This document shows positions 9,013 through 19,040 of a stretch of DNA of 64,000 nucleotides, piece after piece. Position 1 is the stretch's first letter. Each line of letters opens with the position of its first letter. The DNA lies in the NCBI GenBank assembly GCA_050287605.1, contig JBNKCG010000082.1, forward strand, positions 9,622-73,621. Direction: 5' to 3'. Below the pieces are notes generated by a model. It was not told where the DNA came from and did not search any database. It worked only from the letters and a program-made list of their open reading frames with translations. This DNA is from QQUJ01 sp050287605 (GTDB taxonomy: Bacteria; Pseudomonadota; Gammaproteobacteria; QQUJ01). Position numbers and translations under genes: made by a program.

Positions 9013-9412
9013 CGCCGCGGCCTGCCACTGGCCTCTGCGGAGCGAAGCGATTATCATCGCGAAAAATGACGGCCGCTCAAACGATTAGAGCCTATCTCAA
9101 TCTCCCGTTCAGGCCGCGTCGGGGGCTCACGGTCTGCAAGTGCGCTACCCGGCCAGCGGGAATCCGGGATAGGTTTTGGCCTGTGCCCGGGATGCGAAGG
9201 GGTAAGCGTCCATTCCTGATATGTCGTAATCCGTATTCTTGGGCGGTCGCCGATATCGGCGTCTGTCGGTGCGGGGCAGGGATGTCCCGCCCGCGAATCG
9301 GCTTTATATAGAGGCGGTTTGTCGCAGCCGGACGTGGCCCACTGCCGCGGTCGGTACGTTGACGAGAGCTGGATCGCTCTACTCAACCTTCTTCGGAACG
9401 GCTTTTGGACTT
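9013..9412. promoter_or_regulatory. 400-bp gap before the kinase gene, with a 14-bp palindrome
   Basis: No gene is seen. The gap holds a perfect palindrome, CGCCGATATCGGCG, at 9248-9261 and an AT-rich TTTATATAG at 9303-9311 that could be a -10 region. Either may belong to the promoter of the downstream kinase. The gap makes a separate promoter for the kinase likely. Confidence 0.3.
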
Positions 9413-11983
9413 ATGGCGATCGAGATACCCGGCTACCAGATCATTCGCGAGCTTGGCAAGGGCGGCATGGCCACCGTCTACCTGGCGATCCAGGAGAGCT
9501 TCGGCCGCGAGGTGGCACTCAAGGTGATGTCCTCCAGCCTGTCGGCCGACCCCGATTTCCACGAGCGCTTTTTGCGCGAGGCGCAGATCGTCAGCCGCTT
9601 GGTCCATCCCAACATCGTGACCGTCTACGACATCGGCGAGCGCGACGGTCACCACTACCTCTCCATGGAGTACATCCGCGGCCGGGACCTGCGCCACAAG
9701 CGCGACCTGCTGTCGCTGCTGGAGCGGCTGCGCATCGTCAAGGAGGTGGCCCAGGCCCTCGACTACGCCAGCAAGAAGGGTTACATCCATCGCGACGTCA
9801 AGCCGGACAACATCATGCTGCGCGAGGAGGATGCCCGCGCTGTGCTGATGGATTTCGGTATCGCCCGTGCGGTGGAGGTCGACGTCAGCATGACCCAGAC
9901 CGGCACCGTGGTGGGCACCCCGCAGTACATGAGCCCTGAGCAGGCGCGCGGCAGCAAGGTCGATCACCGCGCCGACCTCTACAGTCTCGGCGTGGTGCTG
10001 TTCCAGTTGCTCGCCGGCCGCGTGCCCTATCATGCCGAAACACCGGTGGCCGTGGCGCTCAAGCATATCACCGATGCGGTACCGCAGCTGCCCGCGAAAC
10101 TGCATATGTTTCAGCCGGTCATCGACAAGGCGCTGGCGAAGGACCCTGAACATCGCTACCAGAGCGGCGCGGAGATGGTCGCGGCGCTGGATCGTATCGT
10201 CAGCTCCTACGAACGGGCGCTGCTGGCGCGCAAGGGCCAGAACAACGGCCTGGATCTGGATGCGGTGCCGACGGATGTCTCGCGCCACACCCCCACCCTG
10301 GAATTGCGTCCCAAACCCAACCTCAGTACCACGCACACCGGCGGTGGAGCGACCGCCATCCAGGAGGCGCTGCGGGTACCGGCCGATTACCGGCGCTCGC
10401 AGCCGCAGGCCAAGTCGGGCGGCGGCTTGTGGCTGTGGCTGCTGGTGCTGCTGCTGGGCGGCGCCGGCGCGGCGTACTATTTCGGTTATCTCGATCCGAT
10501 GCTGGCGCGCTGGCACTACACGGCTGCCCTGGTGAGAACGCCGCCGGCCAACGTGTCTGCCGCGGCCGCACCGGCGGCGGACAACGCCACGCTCCCCGCG
10601 GTGCCTGCCGCCGAACCAGCGGCCCCGGAACCGACGCAAACCGCGGAAACCGCGCAGCCGGCGGCGCCGGCACCCGCCACCGCGGCCGACGCTCCCGCGG
10701 CGGAGGCGACGCAAGATCTGGTCACCAAGATCGAGGCGCAGGCCCAGGAGCTGGAGGCGCGAGCGGGTAGCGATCTCAGCGTTGCGCCGCAACTGGCCCA
10801 GCTCTACCTGCTGGTGCTCTCCGACCAGCCGGATCAGCCGTGGGCCAAGCAGAGATTGGCCGCTTTGCAGCAACGGCACCTGGAGGCCGCGCGCAGCGCC
10901 TACGCCGCTGGCGACATGAGCAAGACTCGCCAGTATCTGGAGTGGGCCGATGCCGCCTACCCGGCCGCGGTGCGGGACCCCGGTTTCCATACGCTGGGCG
11001 AACAGCTCAACCGCTCGCAGCGGGTGGACGAAATCCTCCAACAGGCCGATCGGTACCTGACCGACAACGCGCTCACCTCACCGCCGGGCGCCAATGCGTT
11101 GGAGAGCTATCAGGCGGTGCTCGCTGAAGATCCGGACAATACCGCGGCGCGGCTGGGGATCACGCACATTGCCGAACGCTACGGTGCGCTGGCCGAGGCC
11201 CACCTCGACAAGGGCGAGTTGGACAAGGCGATGGCGATGGTCAAACGCGGCCTCAGCGTCGATCCGGAGCGCATCGAACTCAAAGAGTTGAGCTCGCGCA
11301 TCACCGCGCTGCACAGCCGTCTGCAGCAGGTGCGTGACCTGCTCGACCAGGGGCGTACGTTGCAAACCGCCGGGAAACTGATCCGGCCCAACGGTGCCAG
11401 CGCCTTCGACAGCTATCAGCGTGCGCTCAAACTGGATGCGGGAAATCGCGAGGCCGCACAGGGGCTGCGCACCGTCGAGAGGGAACTCGCGCAGCGTGTG
11501 ACGGCGGAGATGGCGGCGGGCCGTTTCGATGAAGCGGCGTTGCTGCTGGGCGAAGCCCGCGAACGCTACGCGACCAGCGCCGCGCTGCTGGAGTTGCAGG
11601 GGCGTCTGGACGAAGCGCGTGAGACCGCGCAGCGCGCCGCCGCCGAAGCGAATCGCCCCAAGGTGACGCAGGTGCGCGTCAGTGGCGCCCCGTTGCAGGG
11701 ACTGGGCGTCGATCAGGTGCCCGCGTTCAAGGTCGATCGCACGCTGTACATCGGGTTCGAGTATCAGAACTTTGCCCAGGAGACCACGGTGGTTCAAGCC
11801 GTGCTCTACGATGGGGCGCGTAGTATGGAAATCGCCCAGGTGGGCGTGGTGGTCACCGGCAGTGGCGGCGTCAAGTACTTCCAGATCGATCGGCCCGTGG
11901 AGGGCTTCTCGCAAGGCCGCTATATTTTGGAACTGGTGGTGGACGGCCAGCCGGTGAGCTCGCAGACCTTCCAGGCGGAATAG
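9413..11983 (+). CDS. transmembrane Ser/Thr protein kinase with periplasmic repeat region
   Basis: An 856-residue Hanks-type kinase. The cytoplasmic kinase domain is at about 8-265: Gly loop GKGGMATVY (15-23), Lys37, catalytic HRDVKPDN (126-133), DFG (147-149) and GTPQYMSPEQ. All catalytic residues are present, and a Thr-rich activation loop (MTQTGTVVGT) precedes SPE. A single membrane helix lies near 337-360. An Ala/Pro/Thr-rich linker of about 60 residues follows, then alpha-helical TPR-like repeats (about 440-740) and a beta-rich C-terminal domain. ATG at 9413 starts 7 residues before the kinase fold; the frame is open upstream to 9239 but lacks homology. The ribosome site is weak. Its neighbour is the FHA-like cyclase, a plausible substrate. 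Confidence 0.9.
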   Translation: MAIEIPGYQIIRELGKGGMATVYLAIQESFGREVALKVMSSSLSADPDFHERFLREAQIVSRLVHPNIVTVYDIGERDGHHYLSMEYIRGRDLRHKRDLLSLLERLRIVKEVAQALDYASKKGYIHRDVKPDNIMLREEDARAVLMDFGIARAVEVDVSMTQTGTVVGTPQYMSPEQARGSKVDHRADLYSLGVVLFQLLAGRVPYHAETPVAVALKHITDAVPQLPAKLHMFQPVIDKALAKDPEHRYQSGAEMVAALDRIVSSYERALLARKGQNNGLDLDAVPTDVSRHTPTLELRPKPNLSTTHTGGGATAIQEALRVPADYRRSQPQAKSGGGLWLWLLVLLLGGAGAAYYFGYLDPMLARWHYTAALVRTPPANVSAAAAPAADNATLPAVPAAEPAAPEPTQTAETAQPAAPAPATAADAPAAEATQDLVTKIEAQAQELEARAGSDLSVAPQLAQLYLLVLSDQPDQPWAKQRLAALQQRHLEAARSAYAAGDMSKTRQYLEWADAAYPAAVRDPGFHTLGEQLNRSQRVDEILQQADRYLTDNALTSPPGANALESYQAVLAEDPDNTAARLGITHIAERYGALAEAHLDKGELDKAMAMVKRGLSVDPERIELKELSSRITALHSRLQQVRDLLDQGRTLQTAGKLIRPNGASAFDSYQRALKLDAGNREAAQGLRTVERELAQRVTAEMAAGRFDEAALLLGEARERYATSAALLELQGRLDEARETAQRAAAEANRPKVTQVRVSGAPLQGLGVDQVPAFKVDRTLYIGFEYQNFAQETTVVQAVLYDGARSMEIAQVGVVVTGSGGVKYFQIDRPVEGFSQGRYILELVVDGQPVSSQTFQAE

Positions 11984-12218
11984 AAGCTCCCCCTCCACAG
12001 TCCGTCACGGCAACCGATTCCTCTGCGCGTGCGATCATAGCGCGGCGTTTCGCAACCACAGCGAAGGTGCGGGCGGAGTGTGTGCCGTTTTCCGCAATTC
12101 CGCCGCGCATCTCACTCATGTAAACTCGGCACTCACATGCGGCCGGTTTCGACTCAAGAAACTGGGTTGGCCGCCGAACAACACCAAGCGTGTGTATCAA
12201 CCACGGAGAGGCCTCGCC

Positions 12219-12983
12219 ATGATTCGCAAAGGTATTGCTCTATTCGTTTGCTCGCTGCTCGTCGCGGGGTGCGAGGTGCCTGCCAACGTCAAACAGCTCA
12301 CCGACGAAAACCGGACGCTTAAAGGACAGCTCGTCGGCGCCAACCAGCAGGTTACCCAGCTCAAGGCGAAGGAGGTTCTGCTGCAGAAGGACATCGCCGA
12401 GCTCAATCGCGTGATCGGCGTGCTGGAGAACGAAAAGAAATCCCGGGTCAAGGAGTCGTCGCAGTTGCGCGGCCAGATCCGCAAATTTCAACAGCAGCAG
12501 ATCGACGAGCTGAAGGCGTTCCTGGTGCGTGAAGACCTGCTCGACTACATCGGCGGCGAGTTGGTGGAACGTGCGCAGATGGAGGAGAAACCGCTGCTCA
12601 TCGTCGATCTCGCGCATCCGGTGCCGACCACCGGTACCTTGACCGGCGTCGGCGCTTTCTTCGCGAAACCCGCTGCGTTCAAGGTCAAGGTGCTGCGTCA
12701 GGTGGAAGACGATTTGGTGGTGATTTGGGAGAGCAAACCGCTGATGCCCAAACAGCCGGGACTCAATCGCATCAACTTCCCGGTGACGGTGGGTGTCGAG
12801 AAGGGTGATGTGCTGGGCTACTTCTTCCCCACGCTGACAGGCGTCACCTTCGATACCGGCAGCGGTGATACGCGCTACCTGCAATCGGATCTGCGACCCG
12901 GTGGCAAGGTGCGCCGCTCGGCGCTGTTGGGCGATGGTAAGAAGCGCGCCTACTCCATCGGCGTCTACGCATTACTGAATTGA
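12219..12983 (+). CDS. coiled-coil lipoprotein of unknown function
   Basis: A 254-residue predicted lipoprotein. The signal peptide (MIRKGIALFVCSLLVAGC) ends in a lipobox LVAGC, with the lipidated Cys at residue 18. A heptad-rich coiled coil runs from about 25 to 105 (ENRTLKGQLVGANQQVTQLK). The remaining 150 residues form an uncharacterised beta-rich domain. The +2 residue is Glu, not Asp, so outer-membrane sorting is expected. GGAGAG lies 8 nt before ATG 12219; the frame is open to 12078 but upstream codons do not encode a signal peptide. It may share a transcript with the kinase, 235 bp upstream. Confidence 0.75.
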   Translation: MIRKGIALFVCSLLVAGCEVPANVKQLTDENRTLKGQLVGANQQVTQLKAKEVLLQKDIAELNRVIGVLENEKKSRVKESSQLRGQIRKFQQQQIDELKAFLVREDLLDYIGGELVERAQMEEKPLLIVDLAHPVPTTGTLTGVGAFFAKPAAFKVKVLRQVEDDLVVIWESKPLMPKQPGLNRINFPVTVGVEKGDVLGYFFPTLTGVTFDTGSGDTRYLQSDLRPGGKVRRSALLGDGKKRAYSIGVYALLN

Positions 12984-13053
12984 GAACTGGCGCACACTTT
13001 GCGCCGCGGGCGTGCGTGAAACGCAAAACGGCGCGCGCGAATTGCTGATTTGT

Positions 13054-13067
13054 TTGATGCAAGTCAA
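13054..13067 (+). promoter_or_regulatory. FNR/ANR-like box
   Basis: TTGAT-GCAA-GTCAA matches the FNR/CRP-family consensus TTGAT-N4-ATCAA at 9 of 10 half-site positions. It lies between the lipoprotein stop and a terminator 70 bp on, with TAAGGT at 13099-13104 as a possible -10. No protein gene follows on the plus strand, so any target would be a short RNA. It may also be a chance match. Confidence 0.3.
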
Positions 13068-13133
13068 CTGATGAACTGGCCAGAACGGGGACACGAGCTA
13101 AGGTAATAGTCGTAACACTCATTCGCGTCCTCT

Positions 13134-13184
13134 ACCCCGGTGGTTCCCCCCCTACCCCCAATCAACCACCGGGGTTTCTTTTTC
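13134..13184 (+). terminator. strong terminator between the lipoprotein gene and moaC
   Basis: ACCCCGGTGGTT (13134-13145) pairs perfectly over 12 bp with AACCACCGGGGT (13164-13175), with an 18-nt C-rich loop, followed by TTTCTTTTTC. The T-run is on the plus side, so it ends plus-strand transcripts, either from the lipoprotein gene 150 bp upstream or from a short RNA starting in between. Confidence 0.8.
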
Positions 13185-13257
13185 TTGAAGGTTTGGAATT
13201 GCGGTTGCCGTTTGCCCCAGGCAACCGAACCTCGCATCGCGCAGCCGCGCCCCGCCG

Positions 13258-13743
13258 TCACTCCTCCTGTACGCGTCGCCACGTGCCGCTTTTGCCGCCG
13301 GACTTTTCCAGCAGTTGCACCGAGTGGATGCGCATGCCGCGATCCACTGCTTTGCACATGTCATAGACGGTCAGCAGCGCGATCTGCACCGCGGTCAACG
13401 CTTCCATCTCGACGCCGGTGCGTTCGGCGGTCTCGGCGCGCGCGACGCAGTGCACCTCGCTATGCGCTTCGTCGGGTGTAAGGTCGATGGTGAGATGGGT
13501 GAGCATGATGGGGTGACAGAGCGGAATCAGATCGGCGGTGCGTTTGGCGGCCATGATACCGGCGACGCGCGCGATGCCCAGCACGTCGCCTTTCTTGTGA
13601 TTGCCGGCGACGATTTTTTCCAGCGTCGCGGATTGCATCGCGATTCGGCCTTCGGCAACGGCGATGCGATGCGAGACGCGCTTTTCGCCCACGTCCACCA
13701 TGTGCGCCTCGCCGGATGAATTGAAATGGGTGAGATCACTCAT
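13258..13743 (-). CDS. moaC: cyclic pyranopterin monophosphate synthase MoaC
   Basis: A 161-residue enzyme of molybdenum cofactor synthesis that converts the MoaA product to cyclic pyranopterin monophosphate. Family blocks are MVDVGEK, the substrate-binding PLCHPIMLTH, the VEMEALTAV region and MCKAVDRGM with the catalytic Lys/Asp pair. GGAGGAG sits 9 nt before the ATG at 13743, and the open frame further upstream is not used. It is followed upstream by the phosphodiesterase gene on the same strand, 25 bp away. No moaA, moaD or moaE is in the window. Confidence 0.95.
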   Translation of the reverse strand: MSDLTHFNSSGEAHMVDVGEKRVSHRIAVAEGRIAMQSATLEKIVAGNHKKGDVLGIARVAGIMAAKRTADLIPLCHPIMLTHLTIDLTPDEAHSEVHCVARAETAERTGVEMEALTAVQIALLTVYDMCKAVDRGMRIHSVQLLEKSGGKSGTWRRVQEE

Positions 13744-13768
13744 GGTGTGCAACTCCTCCGTGGACCGA

Positions 13769-14281
13769 TCAATCGATGGCCAACTCGTGGATTTCGAACT
13801 GCAGGGTTTCCAGGCTGCCGACGGCGTAGGTGGGTGGCGCGCCGATCCCGGCCACGGTGCCCGGGTTGAGCACCACCGCCGCGCCTGCGCCGTGCTCCAC
13901 CTGCGTGACGGTGCTGGCGTGGCTGTGTCCGCAGCAGAGCAGGTCATAGCGCCCGCTCAGCGCCATCTGCTGGGCGCGGTGGGGGTAGTGGGAGAGAAAG
14001 ATACGCCGTCCCGCCAGTACGAAATCCGCTTCTGCCCCGTAGTAGCGGATGCCGCTGTCGGCGCGTGTGGCAATGGCGCGCAGGGCGTCGAGATCGCCGC
14101 TGTTGTTGCCGTGGACGAGGTAGATGGGTTTGCCCAACCCCTTGAGCTCGCGCAGCGTGTCGGCCTCGACCAGGTCGCCGCAGTGCAGGTAGGCCTCGGC
14201 GCCTGCCGCGCGCGCCCGACGGGCTGCGCTGAGCATGCGATCGACGCGGTCGTGGCTGTCGGAGAGGATACAGACGATCAA
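13769..14281 (-). CDS. YfcE/MJ0936-type metallophosphoesterase
   Basis: A 170-residue calcineurin-like phosphodiesterase. Metal ligands are seen in order: SDSHDR (Asp8, His10), HCGDLVE, VHGNNSGD, a histidine in LSHYPHR and GHSHAST. Length is normal for the small YfcE/YsnB group, which hydrolyses phosphodiesters with Mn2+ in vitro and whose natural substrate is unclear. It starts 10 bp past the inorganic pyrophosphatase stop and is 25 bp ahead of moaC, so ppa, this gene and moaC probably form one transcript. Confidence 0.88.
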   Translation of the reverse strand: MIVCILSDSHDRVDRMLSAARRARAAGAEAYLHCGDLVEADTLRELKGLGKPIYLVHGNNSGDLDALRAIATRADSGIRYYGAEADFVLAGRRIFLSHYPHRAQQMALSGRYDLLCCGHSHASTVTQVEHGAGAAVVLNPGTVAGIGAPPTYAVGSLETLQFEIHELAID

Positions 14282-14291
14282 CGAGACTCCC

Positions 14292-14840
14292 TCAGTAGCA
14301 GGGCTTGTCGGGGCTGTTGGTGTAGCGCTCTATGCTGTCGAGGATCTCGCGCTTGGCCGCGTCGACGTCGGCCCAGCCGTCGATCTTCACCCATTTGCCC
14401 GGGTCGAGATCCTTGTAGTGCTCGAAAAAGTGGGCGATGAGATCGAGTATGCCCTTGGGGATGTCGTCGATGCTTTGGGCATCCTCGTAGTGGCCGCGCA
14501 GTCCGCGGGCGGGTAGCGCCAGCACCTTGGCATCCGCGCCCGCCTCGTCGGTCATCTGCAGCACGCCCACCGGTCGGCAGCGGATCACCGATCCGCTGAT
14601 CAGCGGGGCGGGGGTGATGACCAGCACGTCCACGGGATCGCCGTCTTCGGAGAGCGTGTGCGGTACATAGCCGTAGTTGCAGGGATAACGCATGGCGGTT
14701 TTCATGAACCGGTCGACGAACATGGCGCCGGTCTCTTTGTCCACCTCGTACTTCACCGGCTCGGCGTGGGCCGGGATCTCGATGATGACGTTGACTTCTT
14801 CCGGCACCTTGGCGCCGGGGGTGACTCTGTCCAGATTCAT
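14292..14840 (-). CDS. ppa: soluble family I inorganic pyrophosphatase
   Basis: A 182-residue cytoplasmic Mg2+-dependent pyrophosphatase that removes PPi made in biosynthesis. Typical features are MNLDRVTPG, the KYEVDKETGAMFVDRFM block, PCNYGYVPHTLSEDGDPVDV with the metal-binding aspartates, and a conserved C-terminal KIDGWADVDAAKREI. Length matches E. coli Ppa (176). It is divergent from the membrane pyrophosphatase gene across 431 bp, so the cell has two ways to use PPi, one wasting and one conserving its energy. Confidence 0.96.
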   Translation of the reverse strand: MNLDRVTPGAKVPEEVNVIIEIPAHAEPVKYEVDKETGAMFVDRFMKTAMRYPCNYGYVPHTLSEDGDPVDVLVITPAPLISGSVIRCRPVGVLQMTDEAGADAKVLALPARGLRGHYEDAQSIDDIPKGILDLIAHFFEHYKDLDPGKWVKIDGWADVDAAKREILDSIERYTNSPDKPCY

Positions 14841-15271
14841 AAGCCGTGTTCCTGCATGATGGGGTTGGGAGTTGGCACCGCCAGCGTCTACCTTACCATC
14901 GCCCGGCGCCGGTCGAGTGCTCGGCGGTGGCGTTGGCCCGTCCCTGCGGCGGCCGGCAACTGGTCAAACCGATGCCACTGTGTATATACTCGCGCATCCG
15001 AAATTCTTATCGGGTCATAGATTTTTCGTCGTGTCGGCCGACGGGGCAATCTGAGCAGGCGCTGGGGATTCAAGGGGTAGCCGGCGGGAACGGGCCGCCC
15101 ATTCTGGTGGGACTCGTTCATCGCGTCAATCCCGGGTCGTATCGAGACGGGGCTTTTCCGGGCGAGCTGCCCGGGAATAGGCCTTCGTCATGCCCCAGCT
15201 GCCCGCTGTGCCTCGCCGGTATGCGGTACGCAACAGTTTTCCATTCAACAACTGTAGGGAGTTTTGGGGAG
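14841..15271. other. 431-bp divergent intergenic region with a long hppA leader
   Basis: It separates ppa from hppA. A plausible plus-strand promoter is TGGTCA (14961-14966), 18 bp, TATACT (14985-14990), which would give hppA a leader of about 275 nt. The leader contains small GC-rich inverted repeats such as CCGGGCGAGCTGCCCGG around 15160-15175, and an ACAGTT/AACTGT repeat near the ribosome site. I recognise no riboswitch class. Confidence 0.35.
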
Positions 15272-17266
<1,995 letters not shown>

Positions 17267-17292
17267 GCGAGGTTGGGCACTTCAATGCGAAA

Positions 17293-17320
17293 GGGCCGGC
17301 AATGCCGGCCCTTTTGTTTT
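17293..17320 (+). terminator. terminator of hppA
   Basis: GGGCCGGC and GCCGGCCC form a perfect 8-bp stem around AAT, followed by TTTTGTTTT, 27 bp after the hppA stop. Confidence 0.85.
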
Positions 17321-17369
17321 GGGGTTAGGGATCGGGAACATTGAGCGCCGCCGATCTCCCGCCGTCGGG

Positions 17370-18650
17370 CTACTTGACCTTGAAGGGCGTGGCGAGCTTT
17401 TTGGGCACCGCGACGTTCTTCAGGCGCACGTACTGCGGCAGGCCGTTCTTGTAGGGCGGATAATCCTCGCCCTGGATCAGCGGCTCCAGATAGGTGCGGC
17501 ACTGCTTGGTGATGCCGAAACCGTCCTTGGAGATGAAGTTCGCCGGCATCATCTTCTCGCGGTTGGCGACGCGCGACAGCGGCGCCTGGCCCACCTTCCA
17601 GCGATAGGGCTTGTTCTTGACGCGCACCACGGCCGGCATCACCGCGTTCCTGCCCGCCAATGCCATCTCGACGGCCGCCTTACCCATGGCATACGCCTGC
17701 TCGACGTCGGTCTTGGAGGCGATGTGACGCGCCGCGCGCTGCAGATAGTCGGCTACCGCCCAGTGGTACTTCAGGCCCAGTTCGCTCTTCACCAGATTGG
17801 CGATCACCGGTGCCACGCCGCCCAGCTGGGCGTGGCCGAAGGCGTCGCGCAGCCCCTGGTCGGAGAGAAACTTGCCGTCGGCACCGCGCACCCCTTCCGA
17901 GACCACCACCGAACAGTAGCCATGTTCGGCCACCTTCTTCTTCACCGTGGCGAGGAATTTCTTCGGATTGAAGGTGACCTCCGGGAACAGGATCACAATG
18001 GGCAGCTCACAATCGTCGCTGCTGGCGAGCCCGCCGGCCGCCGCAATCCAGCCCGCGTGACGCCCCATCACCTCGATTACGAACACCTTGGTGGAGGTCT
18101 TGGCCATGGAGGCGACGTCGAAGCTCGCCTCGCGCACCGAAGTGGCAATGTACTTGGCCACGGAACCAAAACCGGGGCAGACGTCGGTGATGGGCAGGTC
18201 GTTGTCCACGGTTTTGGGCACGTGAATCGCCTGGATCGGGTAGCCCAGTGTCTTGGAGAGCTGCGAGACCTTGAGGCAGGTGTCGGCGGAGTCGCCGCCG
18301 CCGTTATAGAAGAAGTAGCCGATGTTGTGGGCGGCGAAGACCTCGATCAGCCGTTCGTACTCGGCACGGTTCTCCTCCAAACCTTTCAATTTGTAACGGC
18401 ATGAACCGAAGGCGCCCGAGGGAGTATGCCGCAATGCGGCAATGGCGCTCTTTGACTCCTTGCTGGTGTCGATGAGGTCCTCGGTCAATGCGCCGATGAT
18501 GCCGTTGCGCCCGGCGTAGACCTTACCGATGCGGTCCTTGTGCTGGCGCGCGGTCTCGATGACGCCACATGCCGACGCGTTGATCACCGCGGTGACGCCA
18601 CCGGATTGGGCGTAAAACGCGTTCATCTTCTTGGTGCTGCGAGTGCTCAT
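17370..18650 (-). CDS. pfp: pyrophosphate-dependent 6-phosphofructokinase
   Basis: A 426-residue enzyme for reversible phosphorylation of fructose 6-phosphate using PPi. The nucleotide site reads GGGDS (117-121), with Asp120 where ATP enzymes have Gly, and PKTVDND (145-151) has Lys146 in place of Gly. Both changes mark PPi use over ATP. The MGRHAGW and PEVTFN blocks are also typical. It is convergent with hppA and divergent from adk. The local grouping with two pyrophosphatases suggests a PPi-based glycolysis/gluconeogenesis, as described for methanotrophs and some autotrophs. AAGGAA precedes the ATG. Confidence 0.95.
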   Translation of the reverse strand: MSTRSTKKMNAFYAQSGGVTAVINASACGVIETARQHKDRIGKVYAGRNGIIGALTEDLIDTSKESKSAIAALRHTPSGAFGSCRYKLKGLEENRAEYERLIEVFAAHNIGYFFYNGGGDSADTCLKVSQLSKTLGYPIQAIHVPKTVDNDLPITDVCPGFGSVAKYIATSVREASFDVASMAKTSTKVFVIEVMGRHAGWIAAAGGLASSDDCELPIVILFPEVTFNPKKFLATVKKKVAEHGYCSVVVSEGVRGADGKFLSDQGLRDAFGHAQLGGVAPVIANLVKSELGLKYHWAVADYLQRAARHIASKTDVEQAYAMGKAAVEMALAGRNAVMPAVVRVKNKPYRWKVGQAPLSRVANREKMMPANFISKDGFGITKQCRTYLEPLIQGEDYPPYKNGLPQYVRLKNVAVPKKLATPFKVK

Positions 18651-19040
18651 GGTTGATTCCTTCCCGGTTGCTTGGTCTTCGAAATGGGCCCGGTCTCGCT
18701 GTATAGCGTAATCCGTGTGCAGAGGGTGATGGGTTCAGGTCATGATCGCAGTCCATGCCTCGTTGCGGTGAGAGACGTCAGCGATTTCTCTGTCGTTGCG
18801 AGGATGGAAGTTTCTCCTTCGATCGGTATGAGGTCAATGTCTCCAAATCGGGAGTGCGTCGACTATCGCTTAGTGGAGAGTAAATATAGCGGTCGATTGC
18901 GTCGTCGGCTGTTCTTTAAACGAATAGGTTGTGCTATATAGGGCGGAAATTTGGGGGTTCGCATCCGCACAGTGACGCAATGTTTGGTGGCGATGCGAGA
19001 CCCTAGGGAGAAACGACAAGAACGAGGGGCAAGCACAACC
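18651..19040. other. 390-bp divergent intergenic region between pfp and adk
   Basis: No gene is recognised. The AT-rich right part carries a candidate adk promoter (listed separately); the adk leader would be about 95 nt. No clear pfp promoter could be picked out on the minus strand. Confidence 0.4.
18912..18940 (+). promoter_or_regulatory. putative adk promoter
   Basis: TTCTTT (18912-18917), a 17-bp spacer and TATATA (18935-18940). The -10 match is good and the -35 weak. Confidence 0.35.
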
